This document shows, in pieces, positions 16,444-26,083 of a stretch of DNA of 64,000 nt. The position numbers were made by a program, and so were the translations under genes. Every line of letters begins with the position of its first letter. The stretch's first letter is position 1. Under the pieces are notes generated by a model that did no database searches, was not told where the DNA came from, and saw nothing but the letters and a program-made list of their open reading frames with translations. The stretch spans positions 1-64,000 of the forward strand of contig CAZYQW010000137.1 in NCBI GenBank assembly GCA_964649825.1, given 5' to 3'. The DNA comes from CAZYQW01 sp964649825. GTDB lineage: Bacteria > Planctomycetota > B15-G4 > JADJEK01.

Positions 16444-17478
16444 ATGATTCGAATCGACGGCTCCGCCGGTGAAGGCGGCGGTCAGGTTCTACGTTCAGCT
16501 CTGACGTTGAGCGCGCTCACGCGGCGCTCGTTCACGATCGAGGGCATCCGCGCCGGGCGCAAGCGACCGGGGCTGCTTCGCCAGCACCTGGCCGCGGTGC
16601 AGGCGGCGGCCGCGATCTGCGAGGCCGAGACCGACGGAGCGACGCCGGGATCGACCGAGCTGCGATTCGCGCCGCGCCGGCTCGCCGCGCGCGACGTCGA
16701 CGTCGCGATCGGCGGCGCCGGGAGCACGGGGCTGGTGCTGCAGACCGTCCTGCTCCCGCTCTGCTTCGCGGACGCTCCTTCGCGCGTGGTGCTGGAGGGG
16801 GGCACGCACAATCCGATGGCGCCGCCGTTCCCGTACCTCGACCGGGTCTTCCTGCCGCTGCTCTGCCGCATGGGGGCGCGCGTCGAAGCGCGCCTCGTGC
16901 GTCCCGGCTTCTACCCGGCGGGCGGCGGCCGGGTGGAAGTCGAGGTCGAGCCGTGCGCGGCTCTCGAGCCGATCGAGATCGTCGAGACCGCGCCGACGAC
17001 GGGCCGGCTCGCCACCGCGATCGTCGCGCACGTCCCGCGCCACGTGGGCGAACGGGAGCTCCACGTGCTCGCGAGCCACCTCGGATGGCCCGAGTCGTCG
17101 CTCCGCCTCGTCGAGGCGACGGACTCGGTCGGACCGGGCAACGTGCTGCTCGCCGAGGTCGAGCGCGGATCGACTTGCGAGATGTTCACCTCGTTCGGGT
17201 CCCGCGGCGTCTCCGCCGAGCGCGTCGCGACGGACTTGGCGCGCGAGGTCCGCTCGTACCTGTCCCGCGACGCTCCGGTGGGTCCGCACCTCGCCGACCA
17301 GCTCCTGCTGCCGCTGGCGCTCGCGGGTGGCGGCGCGTTCGTGACCGGGCCGTTGTCGCTCCACGCGCGGACCAACGTCGAGGTCATCGCGCGGTTCCTC
17401 GACGTTCGGTTCGCGATCGAGGAACGCGACGATCGGACGGTGCGCGTCGACGTCCACGGCGTGCGCTTCACCCGCTGA
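16444..17478 (+). CDS. rtcA: RNA 3'-terminal phosphate cyclase RtcA
   Basis: RtcA converts RNA 3'-phosphates to 2',3'-cyclic phosphates with ATP, producing ends that RtcB can use. The 344-residue product starts MIRIDGSAGEGGGQVLR, the family's N-terminal signature, and has RAGRKRPGLLRQH, GSTGLVLQT, GTHNPMAPPF and the C-terminal LSLHARTNVEV, in which His is the adenylylated residue. A GTG at 16435 is an alternative start nine bases upstream, but ATG 16444 fits the family length. The gene is the second in the rtcBA operon. Confidence 0.96.
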   Translation: MIRIDGSAGEGGGQVLRSALTLSALTRRSFTIEGIRAGRKRPGLLRQHLAAVQAAAAICEAETDGATPGSTELRFAPRRLAARDVDVAIGGAGSTGLVLQTVLLPLCFADAPSRVVLEGGTHNPMAPPFPYLDRVFLPLLCRMGARVEARLVRPGFYPAGGGRVEVEVEPCAALEPIEIVETAPTTGRLATAIVAHVPRHVGERELHVLASHLGWPESSLRLVEATDSVGPGNVLLAEVERGSTCEMFTSFGSRGVSAERVATDLAREVRSYLSRDAPVGPHLADQLLLPLALAGGGAFVTGPLSLHARTNVEVIARFLDVRFAIEERDDRTVRVDVHGVRFTR

Positions 17479-17606
17479 CGCGGCGGGCGTCAGGCCGTCG
17501 ACGCGAGTCGGGCCGGCCCGCCGGCGCGTGGCGACGACGTTCCGGTCGCGGCGGCCATGACCTATGATCCTCTCCGGGTCGTGGCCGGTGATGTGACTCG
17601 GTCGGA

Positions 17607-18662
17607 ATGCGACAAGCGCGCTCGTTGGGTGTCAGGATTGCCGTTCGTGGGCTCACGATGGTCCTCGCCTCGATCATCGCCCTGGTGGTCGCCGAGGTCG
17701 TCGTGCGCGTGCTCGGCGTTGCACCCGGATTCGGCGCGGTCCCGTTCGGCGAGAACCGCACGAGCGACGATCCAGAGCTGCTGTGGGAGTTGAACCCCGC
17801 GAGTCCCGGCATCAACCCGCACGGGCTGCGCGGTCCTCCCGTCGAGAGCCCGAAGTCGCGCGAGCGCGTCCTCGTCGTCGGCGACTCGATCGCCTACGGC
17901 ATCTACCTCGACCTCGCCGAGACGATTCCCGTCCGCCTCGCCGAACGACTCGCCGAACGAGGCCGCGGCGCCGAGGTGCTGAACGCCGGCGTCGCCGGCT
18001 ACAACACGACCCAGGAGGCACGGTCCCTCGAACGGCTCGCGCCGGAGCTTCGCCCGGACCACGTCGTGCTCATCTTCTGCCTGAACGATCTCGAGCCGCT
18101 CACGGGCATCCCGGAGGGAGTCGCCCGGCACGCGAACCGCGAGGGGGCGGCCGCGGCGCTCGCCAAGGTCCACGCGAGCCAGCGGTGGTCGCCGACGAGG
18201 CGGGCGCTGGTCAAGCACTCCCATTTCATGCGCATGCTCCTGGAGTCGCGGCTGACGATCACCGGGAAGGGGGACCGCGACAAGGTCGCGGCCGGCGTTC
18301 CCCTTCGGGTGGTCGAAGAAGGATTCGATCGGATCGAGCGCACCCGCGCGCGATGGGGATTCGGCGTCACGGTGGCCGTCTGCCCTCGATTCGTCCACCC
18401 CCAACGCGAACAGGACCGCGCGATCCGCGCCGCCGTCGTCCGCCTCGCTCGTGAACGCGCCTTCGACGTGCTGGACCTGCATCCAGGAGTGTCCGCCGAC
18501 CTCCAGGCGAACCCGCGGTCGTGTTCGCTGCCCGGCGATTCGATCCACCCGAACGCCGAGGGTGCGGACTTGATCGCGCGGATCATCGCCGAGCACCTCA
18601 CGTTCGTTGGCGCCGCCCCTCGTCAGGACGGCGGCGAGAGCGACGCGGCGGGGCGTCGATAG
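17607..18662 (+). CDS. Membrane-anchored SGNH/GDSL hydrolase
   Basis: The 351-residue product has an N-terminal membrane helix (VLASIIALVVAEVVVRVLG), then block I RVLVVGDSIAYG with the nucleophile Ser. Block II-like VLNAGVAGYNT, LIFCLNDLEP and block V GDSIHPNAEGADLI (catalytic Asp and His) follow. This is the typical layout of exported SGNH hydrolases that act on acyl or acetyl esters of polysaccharides or lipids. No partner gene indicates the substrate. It follows rtcA after a 128-bp gap and converges with the DUF1028 gene. Confidence 0.85.
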   Translation: MRQARSLGVRIAVRGLTMVLASIIALVVAEVVVRVLGVAPGFGAVPFGENRTSDDPELLWELNPASPGINPHGLRGPPVESPKSRERVLVVGDSIAYGIYLDLAETIPVRLAERLAERGRGAEVLNAGVAGYNTTQEARSLERLAPELRPDHVVLIFCLNDLEPLTGIPEGVARHANREGAAAALAKVHASQRWSPTRRALVKHSHFMRMLLESRLTITGKGDRDKVAAGVPLRVVEEGFDRIERTRARWGFGVTVAVCPRFVHPQREQDRAIRAAVVRLARERAFDVLDLHPGVSADLQANPRSCSLPGDSIHPNAEGADLIARIIAEHLTFVGAAPRQDGGESDAAGRR

Positions 18663-18707
18663 CGCGGCACACGAGGGGAAGCGAGAGGGCGCGGCCTCGC
18701 GTCGAAG

Positions 18708-20243
18708 TCAGGGAAGCACGTTCACCGTGACCGGGTCGGACGCGAAGTCGATCGGCCCGAGCGTGACCGCGGCGAAGTGGAGCGCGCCCGAGACGAGCGG
18801 CGCGAGGTCGTTCGGGTTGAGGAGGACCGCGGCCGTCGCGGCACCGTTGGCGTCGAGCGTGCCGCACGTGTTCGGCAGCGACGGCGTGCCGCAGAGCAGG
18901 AACGAGAAACCGACCGCTGCGTCGAGGACGAGCGGAACCTGCACGGAGCCGACGCTGAAGCCGGGCGCCGTGCCGCTGGCCGAGATGAGGACGAGATGGC
19001 CGCGCCCACCGAGCCCCTTGCCGCCGTTCAGCGCGATCGGAACGTCGTCGCCCTGCGACGCGGAAACCTGCGCGACGCCGCTCGAGAGGAACGCCGCGGG
19101 CGCGACCGCGACCTCGGTGAACGGGTAGAGCGAGACGGGGCCCTGCCCGTCGTCGACGACGACGCGGAGCACGTCCTTGCCCGATTGCAGGCCGGCGAGG
19201 TACGGCACGCGATAGGTCCCGTTCCCGAGGTCGACCGGCGCGCCGAGGGTGACGACGCCGTCGCTGCCCGCCTCGTGGAGAACCGCCACGTTCGCACCAC
19301 CCGCGGCAAGCGGCGTCCCCTGCCAGTCGGCGAGCTGAATGGTCAGCACGCCGGACGCCGCGCCGCCGGCGGGAAGCACCCCGGCGCTCGGCGTGACCTT
19401 CGACAGGAGGTGGTCCGGCCGTCCGAGCCAGCTCGTCCGCCACGCCTGGAGCAGCGCGTGGAGCTGCGTCACCGGATCGAGCTGCCCCGATTGGTTCCCC
19501 TTCACGTTCAGGTTCATGTAGTAGTCGCCGTTCGCGCAGCCGAGCGTGCTCGTGCAAACGCCGTCGAGGTCGCCCACGCGCGCGATCATCATGAAGCCGA
19601 CGTGCGCCGACTTCGTGAAGGTCGGCGGGGGCGACCCGCAGCTCGTCGGCATCTGCGGCGAGCAGGAGCACCGCCCGTCGCCGCCCATCGACCGTGCCGC
19701 CTCCATCGCCGCGTCCAGCTTGGTGGCGAGGTCTCCCGGCGTCTGCACGAGCGCTTGCCGCGCGCGAGCCACCACCGCCGCTCCGGTCAGGACGTTCCCC
19801 TGGATCGCGTAGGCCATCGTCCCCACCGTGCCGGTCGTGCCTCCCGCCCAAGCTCCGTTCTGCGTCCCCGTGTGCTGGCCGAACTCCCCCTTCAGGTCGA
19901 CGATCCCGAACTGCCGCGACTGGTACGCGCTGTCGGCCGCCTGGATCTTCGCGAGGATCGCGGCCGGCGGCGTCCCGAGGGCCAGCTCGGCGAAGATGAT
20001 CTTCCGGTTCGCGGCGCTCTGGTTGACCAGAGCCTGCGCCACGCCGGCGCCGAGCCCGACGCGCAGGACCGGCAGGTATCGCTCGAGGTCGATGCTGTTG
20101 ACGCACGTCGCGGCTCCGATCGCCACCTCGCCGGTCGCCGCGTCGGTCACGACGATCGACCACGTCGCGCGCGCCGGCGCCGGGAACAGCATCGAGATCA
20201 GGACGACTGCGGCGGAGAACGTTCGCTTCGATGGCGTTCGCAT
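18708..20243 (-). CDS. Secreted DUF1028 protein with a C-terminal beta-rich extension
   Basis: ATG 20243 lies just after a GGAGGT. The 511-residue product has a signal peptide ending PAPARA, then TWSIVVTDAATGEVAIGAATC, the start of the DUF1028 fold, a predicted Ntn-hydrolase-like domain. Typical DUF1028 features follow: VGLGAGVAQALVNQ, GIVDLKGEFGQHTGTQNGAWAGG and YAIQGNVLTGAAVV. Residues after about 280 form Ig-like or beta-sandwich extensions with no known motif. Enzymatic function of DUF1028 is not established. It converges with the SGNH hydrolase gene. Confidence 0.85.
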   Translation of the reverse strand: MRTPSKRTFSAAVVLISMLFPAPARATWSIVVTDAATGEVAIGAATCVNSIDLERYLPVLRVGLGAGVAQALVNQSAANRKIIFAELALGTPPAAILAKIQAADSAYQSRQFGIVDLKGEFGQHTGTQNGAWAGGTTGTVGTMAYAIQGNVLTGAAVVARARQALVQTPGDLATKLDAAMEAARSMGGDGRCSCSPQMPTSCGSPPPTFTKSAHVGFMMIARVGDLDGVCTSTLGCANGDYYMNLNVKGNQSGQLDPVTQLHALLQAWRTSWLGRPDHLLSKVTPSAGVLPAGGAASGVLTIQLADWQGTPLAAGGANVAVLHEAGSDGVVTLGAPVDLGNGTYRVPYLAGLQSGKDVLRVVVDDGQGPVSLYPFTEVAVAPAAFLSSGVAQVSASQGDDVPIALNGGKGLGGRGHLVLISASGTAPGFSVGSVQVPLVLDAAVGFSFLLCGTPSLPNTCGTLDANGAATAAVLLNPNDLAPLVSGALHFAAVTLGPIDFASDPVTVNVLP

Positions 20244-20307
20244 GGGACCTCCCGGGCTCGAGCGACGCGTCGATCGTAGCCGATCGCGGCGCTTCGGTGC
20301 GGCCCCG

Positions 20308-20718
20308 TCAGCCGCCGAGGACCATCACCTCGAGCTGCCGCGAATGGCCACGATGCCGGTGCTCGAAGAGGAACACGCCTTGCCAACGCCCGAGCAGGAG
20401 CTCGCCGCGGTCGACGATGAACGTCTCCGACGTGCGCGTGATCGCGGCGCGGATGTGCGCCGGCATGTCGTCGGGCCCTTCGGCATCGTGCTCGTAGCGC
20501 GGGTCGCCGTCCGGTGCGATCCGGTCGAAGAACCGCTCCAGGTCGCGCCGCGCGGACGGGTCATGGTTCTCCTGGACCACCAGGCTCGCGCTCGTGTGCG
20601 TCAGGTAGACGTGGCACAACCCCTCTCGCACGCCCGATTCCCGCACCGCGGCGCGGATCGAGTCGGTGACGTCATGCATGCCGCGACCGGGCGTGCTGAC
20701 GCGGATCGTCCGGCGCAT
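20308..20718 (-). CDS. YjbQ / UPF0047 family protein
   Basis: The 136-residue product matches the YjbQ (UPF0047) family: VREGLCHVYLTHTSASLVVQENHDP, DLERFF, YEHDAEGPDDMPAHIRAAI and the C-terminal GRWQGVFLFEHRHRGHSR with clustered His residues. Some family members have weak thiamine-phosphate-synthase activity and can complement thiE mutants; the physiological role is unsettled. I chose ATG 20718 (MRRTIRV); a TTG at 20727 would instead overlap the upstream lipoprotein stop by four bases. It is the second gene after that lipoprotein. Confidence 0.92.
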   Translation of the reverse strand: MRRTIRVSTPGRGMHDVTDSIRAAVRESGVREGLCHVYLTHTSASLVVQENHDPSARRDLERFFDRIAPDGDPRYEHDAEGPDDMPAHIRAAITRTSETFIVDRGELLLGRWQGVFLFEHRHRGHSRQLEVMVLGG

Positions 20719-20723
20719 CGTCG

Positions 20724-21602
20724 TCAACCGCTCGCACCGGCGACCAGGATGCGGATCGAGCCGTTCGAGGTCCGAATCGACGACGGGGCCGCTCCGCCGC
20801 CGACGACCACTGTCTTGCTCGTCCGCGACCCGTCCACCTGACAGGCGCCGCCGTCATCGGTGACGACCACCGAGCCGTTCGACGTCGACGTCTCGAGGCG
20901 CGCGCGCGGCGATCCCGGCAGCCGCACCGTGATGCTGCCGTTCGAGGTCCGCAGGTCGAGCGCCTCGGCGTAGTCGGGGCCAGCGGTGAACTCGATCCTG
21001 CCGTTGCTGGTGCGGACCACGGCCGGCCCGGGAACCGAATCGACGTGGATCGAGCCGTTCGAGGTGTCGACGTCGACCGCGCCGGCCGCATCCTCGACCG
21101 TCACCGCTCCGTTCGAGGTACCGATCCGGGCGTCGCCGCGATGGCCGCGGACCGTCACGGTGCCGTTGCTGGTCTTCACGTCCGCGGATCCCGCCGTCCC
21201 ATCGAGCGTGATCCGACCGTTCGACGTCCGGATGGTGACGCCGCGGGCGGACGGCGTCCGAACGACAAACGAACACCCCTCCGACGAGCGCCGGCCTTCC
21301 GGGAAGTGCGCGTGGACGTCGAGGGTTCCGTCGTCCCGCCGGACCGCGACCACCTCGATCTCGTCGAGGCGGGCCTGTGCTTCGTCCTGCGCCGGCGCCG
21401 TGGCCGTCACCGTCCCCGTCACCTCGATGTGCGCGAGCGACGGCTCGACCCGCACCTCGACCCCTCCGTTCGAGCTCTCGACGAAGATCGGGGCGTCCGC
21501 CACGTGCTCGGCGGTGAGCTCGAACGTCGTCTGGGCCCGGTGGAGCGCCGTGCAACCCAGGAAGGGCGCCAGAAGGATCAGCCAGAACGGGCGGACGACC
21601 AT
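20724..21602 (-). CDS. DUF4097-family repeat lipoprotein
   Basis: The product of about 292 residues begins with a lipoprotein signal: a hydrophobic segment then APFLGC, the Cys being the lipidation site. The rest is built of at least seven repeats with the word TSNG followed by a beta-strand (IRTSNGRITLDG, VKTSNGTVTVRG, IGTSNGAVTVED, VDTSNGSIHVDS). This is the DUF4097 putative-adhesin beta-solenoid. I chose the second ATG (21602) because the GGAG site is 8 bases away, against 2 for the first (21608). It is likely an envelope protein, co-transcribed with yjbQ. Confidence 0.88.
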   Translation of the reverse strand: MVVRPFWLILLAPFLGCTALHRAQTTFELTAEHVADAPIFVESSNGGVEVRVEPSLAHIEVTGTVTATAPAQDEAQARLDEIEVVAVRRDDGTLDVHAHFPEGRRSSEGCSFVVRTPSARGVTIRTSNGRITLDGTAGSADVKTSNGTVTVRGHRGDARIGTSNGAVTVEDAAGAVDVDTSNGSIHVDSVPGPAVVRTSNGRIEFTAGPDYAEALDLRTSNGSITVRLPGSPRARLETSTSNGSVVVTDDGGACQVDGSRTSKTVVVGGGAAPSSIRTSNGSIRILVAGASG

Positions 21603-21653
21603 TTCCATCTCTCCGCTGAATGGGTGAAGGGGATGAATGGGGCCGAATCCGGT

Positions 21654-21680
21654 CGGACGAGGCCGGACGAGGCCGGACGG
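21654..21680. repeat. Short tandem repeat in the divergent promoter region
   Basis: The 10-bp unit CGGACGAGGC occurs at 21654-21663 and 21664-21673, followed by a partial unit to 21680. It lies between the divergent lipoprotein and GreA-fusion genes. A regulator-binding role is possible but unsupported. Confidence 0.6.
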
Positions 21681-21895
21681 GTGCGAACGCTCGACGATCG
21701 GGCTATGACGATAGCGATCCTGAGCTCACGATTCCGACGGTTTCGGATCGGCTCCTCCGCGGCGTCGCCGACGTTCCGCGACTGGGAATGCCCAGCATCA
21801 TTGATCGCCTCGCGCGATTCTCCGAGAATGCGGGGTCTGATCCCGGCCGGCTCATGCGGTCGTCCGGCCGGATAATGCGGAGTAGCGGAGAACCG

Positions 21896-24082
21896 ATGAA
21901 CACCCCCACGACGTCCATGAAGCAGCTCGTCCTCGACGGCCGGGTGGAAGAGGTCGAAGAGCAGTGGATGGCCGCGGTGGAACGGGGCGAACGAGACCTG
22001 GACTCGTTTCGGGAGACGGCGGTCCAGCTCATACGTTCGGGCCGGTCGGACGCAGCCGGCCCGCTGCTGGGCGTGCTGCTCGAGTCGATGAGCGGCGACG
22101 AACCGAGCGATGAGCTGGTCGAGTTCGCCTTGCAGGCGGTGCAGCTCTCGATCGAGGAGCGTTCCGTCCGCCTTCACGCGGTCCGGATCCACGAGGCGGC
22201 AGGACGCGCGGAGCTCGCGCGGCTCCTCGCTCCGCTCGCCACCTCGGACGGCGAATCGGCGCGCGAACGAGTCCGCAAGTGCCTCGCCTTGCGGCCCGGA
22301 ACGTTCGTGAGCGGCACGGAACGCGTCGGCCCCGAGCGCGTGGAGAGGTTCGAGGCGGAGACCGGCGAGTTCGTCCTGACCGACGGCCACTCCGAGCGCA
22401 GGCTCACCCCCGAGGAGGCCGCGCGCGAGCTGACCCGGCTTTCGAGCGACCACTTCCGCTCGCTCCTGCGGTTCGACGTCGATCGTCTGAAGGAGCTCGC
22501 GGAGGCCGATCCGGCGGGCCTCGTCGAGTCGGCGCTCCGCTCGGAGAACGGACGACTGGAGTGGCAGAACCTGAAGAAGCTGATGATCCGCGGCGTGGTG
22601 CCCCAGACCGCGTTCTCGCGCTGGTGGAACAAGGCGAAGGGCCTGGTCGAACGGAACCCGATGATCCAGGTGTACGGCGACCGTCAGCCGACCCTGATCC
22701 TGCGCACCGCGCCGATCAGCCATGAAGCGGAGATGAAGGGGAGCATCGACAAGACGTCCGACCCGCTCGAGCAGATCAACGTCATCCTCGAGTACATGGA
22801 CGGGATCGAGAAGGGCCACGAACCGAAGCAGGAGTTCCTGCGAGAGTGCGCCGACCTCCTCGCCGACGTCGCCAACGCGGAGTCCACTCCCAGCGGCGTC
22901 GCGCTCCTCGCGGCCGACGTGCACGGCGAGCTGCGTCAACGCCTGGCCGATCCGCCGGAGAAGGCGATCGACCGCGAGGCGCTCGTGAACCGCGAGTCGG
23001 GGTTCAACGACATCGTGACGTCGCTCCGCTCGGAGGACCGCATCCGTCGCGCTCTCACGTTCTTGAAGAACGCGAGCGACGGCGCGTGGCCCAGCGCCTA
23101 CGCGTCCGCGCTCCCGCTCGCGCCCGGCCGCGTCGCCGACATGATCGCCAAGGAGCTGACGGCAGTGGGGCACGACGAACTGCTCGCCCAGTCGATCCAG
23201 TCGATCCTCGCGTCGCCGCACCGCTGCGGCGACGGCGTGTTCTGGCTCTGGAAGTCGATCTGCAGCGGATCGATCGACGCGACGTCCGACAGCGCGAACC
23301 CGGTGACGGTGACCGTCGCGATGCTGCGCCTCATGGACCGCTGGGCACGCAGCGCGCGGTCTCAAGTGTCGGTGGAGCAGAGGTCCCTGCTGAGCAAGAT
23401 GCGCACCGCGGTCGGCGCCAACGGCCACCGCCTGATGAACAACGTCCTCGCGCTCGTCGACGATCAGACGGCGGTCGCCCTGTTCCACGCGGTCAAGACG
23501 AACGAGGGAATCACCGAGCAGACGCGACACCACCTGATCAGTGGGCTGAGGGCGACGCACCACGACGCGATCTTCGGCAAGAAGGAGATGTGGGAGGAGG
23601 ACGTGATCTTCGTGACCCCGCGCGGACTGAAGCGCCGGCAGAAGGAGTTCGAGCAGATCGTCAACGTGGACATGGTGAGGAACAGCGAGGCGATCGGACA
23701 CGCGGCCGACTTCGGCGACTTGTCCGAGAACGCCGAGTTCACGGCCGCGCTCGAGCAACGCGACTTCCTGTCGCGACGCGCCAACGAGATCGGGGACGAG
23801 ATCAAGAAGGCGCGGGTGATCCCGATCGACACGATCGACGCGGGGCGCGTGAACGTCGGCACGCGCGTGCGCGTGATCGACCCGGCGACGGGGGTCGAGG
23901 AGGCGTACACGTTCCTCGGGCCGTGGGACGTCGACCTCGACGCGGGCACCTACTCCTACCTGGCGCCGTTCTCGCAGACCTTCCTCGGACGCGAGGTCGG
24001 CGACGAGGTCGAGTCGCAAGGCGAGTTGGGTCCGCGCAAGCTCAAGATCCTCTCGATCGAGAAGGCCGAGATTCCGGATTGA
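21896..24082 (+). CDS. Long GreA/GreB-family transcription factor with 550-residue N-terminal extension
   Basis: ATG 21896 (MNTPTTSMKQ) is preceded by GCGGAG. The 728-residue protein ends with a complete GreA-like module: the coiled coil containing HAADFGDLSENAEF (the acidic-tip motif of GreA is GDLSENAEY), then IDAGRVNVGTRVRVIDPATG and a C-terminal FKBP-like domain ending GPRKLKILSI. GreA normally has about 158 residues. The N-terminal 550 residues are helical and TPR-like (repeated short Leu/Ala-rich helices) with no recognisable enzyme motif. The Gre part should enter the RNA polymerase secondary channel and stimulate transcript cleavage; the extension may tether or regulate it. Confidence 0.88.
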   Translation: MNTPTTSMKQLVLDGRVEEVEEQWMAAVERGERDLDSFRETAVQLIRSGRSDAAGPLLGVLLESMSGDEPSDELVEFALQAVQLSIEERSVRLHAVRIHEAAGRAELARLLAPLATSDGESARERVRKCLALRPGTFVSGTERVGPERVERFEAETGEFVLTDGHSERRLTPEEAARELTRLSSDHFRSLLRFDVDRLKELAEADPAGLVESALRSENGRLEWQNLKKLMIRGVVPQTAFSRWWNKAKGLVERNPMIQVYGDRQPTLILRTAPISHEAEMKGSIDKTSDPLEQINVILEYMDGIEKGHEPKQEFLRECADLLADVANAESTPSGVALLAADVHGELRQRLADPPEKAIDREALVNRESGFNDIVTSLRSEDRIRRALTFLKNASDGAWPSAYASALPLAPGRVADMIAKELTAVGHDELLAQSIQSILASPHRCGDGVFWLWKSICSGSIDATSDSANPVTVTVAMLRLMDRWARSARSQVSVEQRSLLSKMRTAVGANGHRLMNNVLALVDDQTAVALFHAVKTNEGITEQTRHHLISGLRATHHDAIFGKKEMWEEDVIFVTPRGLKRRQKEFEQIVNVDMVRNSEAIGHAADFGDLSENAEFTAALEQRDFLSRRANEIGDEIKKARVIPIDTIDAGRVNVGTRVRVIDPATGVEEAYTFLGPWDVDLDAGTYSYLAPFSQTFLGREVGDEVESQGELGPRKLKILSIEKAEIPD

Positions 24083-24090
24083 GCTCGCCG

Positions 24091-24107
24091 CGGACCGACC
24101 TGGTCCG
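24091..24107. terminator. Hairpin between convergent genes
   Basis: CGGACC (24091-24096) pairs with GGTCCG (24102-24107) over a 5-base loop. It sits in the 27-bp gap between the stops of the GreA fusion and the convergent secreted protein. Modest stem, no T-run. Confidence 0.45.
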
Positions 24108-24109
24108 GC

Positions 24110-26083
24110 TCAGCCGCCGAACGTCAGCGTGAGCCGATTCGACTGCGACGTCTGCAGGAAGTCGCTCGCACCCGGATCGCCGGGGAACATCGCCTGCAGG
24201 TGGACCGTGATACCGCACCAGTTCGGGTTCTGGAGCGGCGCCGCGAGGTCGACGGTGCCGGTCGCGTTCGACACGATCGAGATGAAGAGCAACGGGTCGA
24301 CGTAGAGCCGGCCGCCGTCGAACGCGACGTCGAGCGGCGTGACGCCGAGCAGCAGCACGCCGGGGAACGAGGCCGGCGCGTTCGTGGCGCGGAGCCGGAA
24401 CAACGGCGACGGGATCACGGGATCGTCGACCGCGATGAGCTGCGGAGTCCCGTTCACGCCGGCCTTGCCGACGCCGAACTGGATGTCCGCCGAAGGGTTC
24501 AGGCAGCCGCCCGGCGGGCCCGACAACAGCCGCGCGCGGAACTGGTACGACCCCGTGCGCCGGTACGAGTGCACGGTCCGCACCCGGGCCGTCCAGGCCC
24601 CGGTCACGTCGGCGATCTGGTTCGTGAGCAGGGCGTTGCGGCCAGTGCCGCCGTCCTCGTCGGTCGCGAACGGAAGGCCGTTGGGCCGGAAGAGCTCGAG
24701 ACGCGGGTCGCAGTACGTGTCGGCGTCCGAAGCCCCGTTCGGGTAGCGCGTCTCGAGCTCGATCGTGGTGCCCTTCGTCAGCACGATCGAGTAGTTGTCG
24801 ACGTCGCCGTCCCCGGGCACGGGCGGACTCGCCGCGGAGAAGTAGAGGGTTCGGATCGGACCCCACGCCGTCGTCAGCGTGTAGGGCGCCGGCGTCGAGC
24901 CGTTGGGCTCCAGCGCGTCGCCGAAGAAGCGCATGTCCCACGTGTCGAAGATCGCCTCGAGCGGCGGGTGGTTGCCGTGGTTCACCGGCGCGAAGAAGCC
25001 GTTCCACGCGTCGCGGATCGTCAGGTTGGCCGCCGACTTGACCGGGCCGACGAAGACGAGCCACTGGGCCTCGTCCCCGCTCAGTCCGCCGTTGAACGCG
25101 ATCGATCCGTCGAGGGCGTCGTCGTCGGCCGTGCCGCCGTCGTTCGTCTGCGCGGTGTCGACGACGTCCCAGAGCACGCAGAACACGGCGCCCTCGTTCG
25201 CCTCGCCGGACGTGGAGTTGCCGAACGGCGTGCCGTTCTCGAACCGCATGCGGAGCTGCACCGACCCGATGCCGTTCTGTCCCTGGCCGGAGCAGTCGAG
25301 GTAGAAGCCGGGATCGAAGATGCCTTGGTGCTGGCGGACCGCCCCCGCGAAGAACGACGCCCAGCCTTCGCCGAACGACAGGCGGGGGTCCTGGTCGGAG
25401 TCGCCGAAACCGTGCGAACCGCCCAGCTCGTCGTTGTCCGAGTAGTGGTTGTGGATCACGTGGCCGAACTCGTGGAGCTGGACCAGGTCGTCGTAACCGT
25501 CATCGGTGTCGATGCTCGCCGTCGTGCCCGACGCGAACGAGCCGGACGCCGGCCAGATCATGCGCAAGCTCGCCGAGGGGTTCGGCGCGCCTTGCGCGAG
25601 CACGTACTCGATGCCGGCGACCATCTGATCGAGCATGTTGAACGGGTTGGCCTGGGAAGACCCGGAGAGGATCTTCTGAGCGACGACGGTGCCGACGTTC
25701 AGGTCGCTTCCGAGGTTCCAGCCGGCAAAGACGTTCGACGAGACCGAGTACTGCACGTTCGACGAGTTCGTGACGCGGAGCGAGGCGCCGAACGGATCGC
25801 TGCGCGACTGGCAGCGCACGACGATGTCGGCCGTGCCGGCGCCGGGCACGAACAGCGAGACGTGCCCGAGCGCATTGGTCGCGCCGGTCGCGAGCACTTG
25901 GCTGGTGGCGTTGTTCACGACCTGAACCTGGGCGTGCCGGATCGGAAGCTGCGGCTCCGCGCCCGAGAAGCCCGAGAACGTGAACGCGCGGTCGACGTAG
26001 CGGAAGTCGCCGGTCACCGTGAAGGAAGCCGACGCGGTGGCGCAGGGCGCCGCGAGAGCGAGAAGGAGGTAGCCGAGCCTCAT
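24110..26083 (-). CDS. Secreted HEXXH metalloprotease-like protein
   Basis: The 657-residue product has a signal peptide (MRLGYLLLALAAPCATASA) and an HEFGHVIHNHYSD segment with the HExxH zinc motif. The downstream SFGEGWASFFAGAV carries the Glu expected as third zinc ligand in gluzincin-like enzymes. After the catalytic region come beta-rich segments and a C-terminus with VHLQAMFPGDPGASDFL and NRLTLTF, a variant of the tail domain that recurs in this window. The ATG overlaps the preceding gene's stop by four bases (ATGA), so it is coupled to the small anchored protein upstream. Substrate unknown. Confidence 0.8.
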   Translation of the reverse strand: MRLGYLLLALAAPCATASASFTVTGDFRYVDRAFTFSGFSGAEPQLPIRHAQVQVVNNATSQVLATGATNALGHVSLFVPGAGTADIVVRCQSRSDPFGASLRVTNSSNVQYSVSSNVFAGWNLGSDLNVGTVVAQKILSGSSQANPFNMLDQMVAGIEYVLAQGAPNPSASLRMIWPASGSFASGTTASIDTDDGYDDLVQLHEFGHVIHNHYSDNDELGGSHGFGDSDQDPRLSFGEGWASFFAGAVRQHQGIFDPGFYLDCSGQGQNGIGSVQLRMRFENGTPFGNSTSGEANEGAVFCVLWDVVDTAQTNDGGTADDDALDGSIAFNGGLSGDEAQWLVFVGPVKSAANLTIRDAWNGFFAPVNHGNHPPLEAIFDTWDMRFFGDALEPNGSTPAPYTLTTAWGPIRTLYFSAASPPVPGDGDVDNYSIVLTKGTTIELETRYPNGASDADTYCDPRLELFRPNGLPFATDEDGGTGRNALLTNQIADVTGAWTARVRTVHSYRRTGSYQFRARLLSGPPGGCLNPSADIQFGVGKAGVNGTPQLIAVDDPVIPSPLFRLRATNAPASFPGVLLLGVTPLDVAFDGGRLYVDPLLFISIVSNATGTVDLAAPLQNPNWCGITVHLQAMFPGDPGASDFLQTSQSNRLTLTFGG

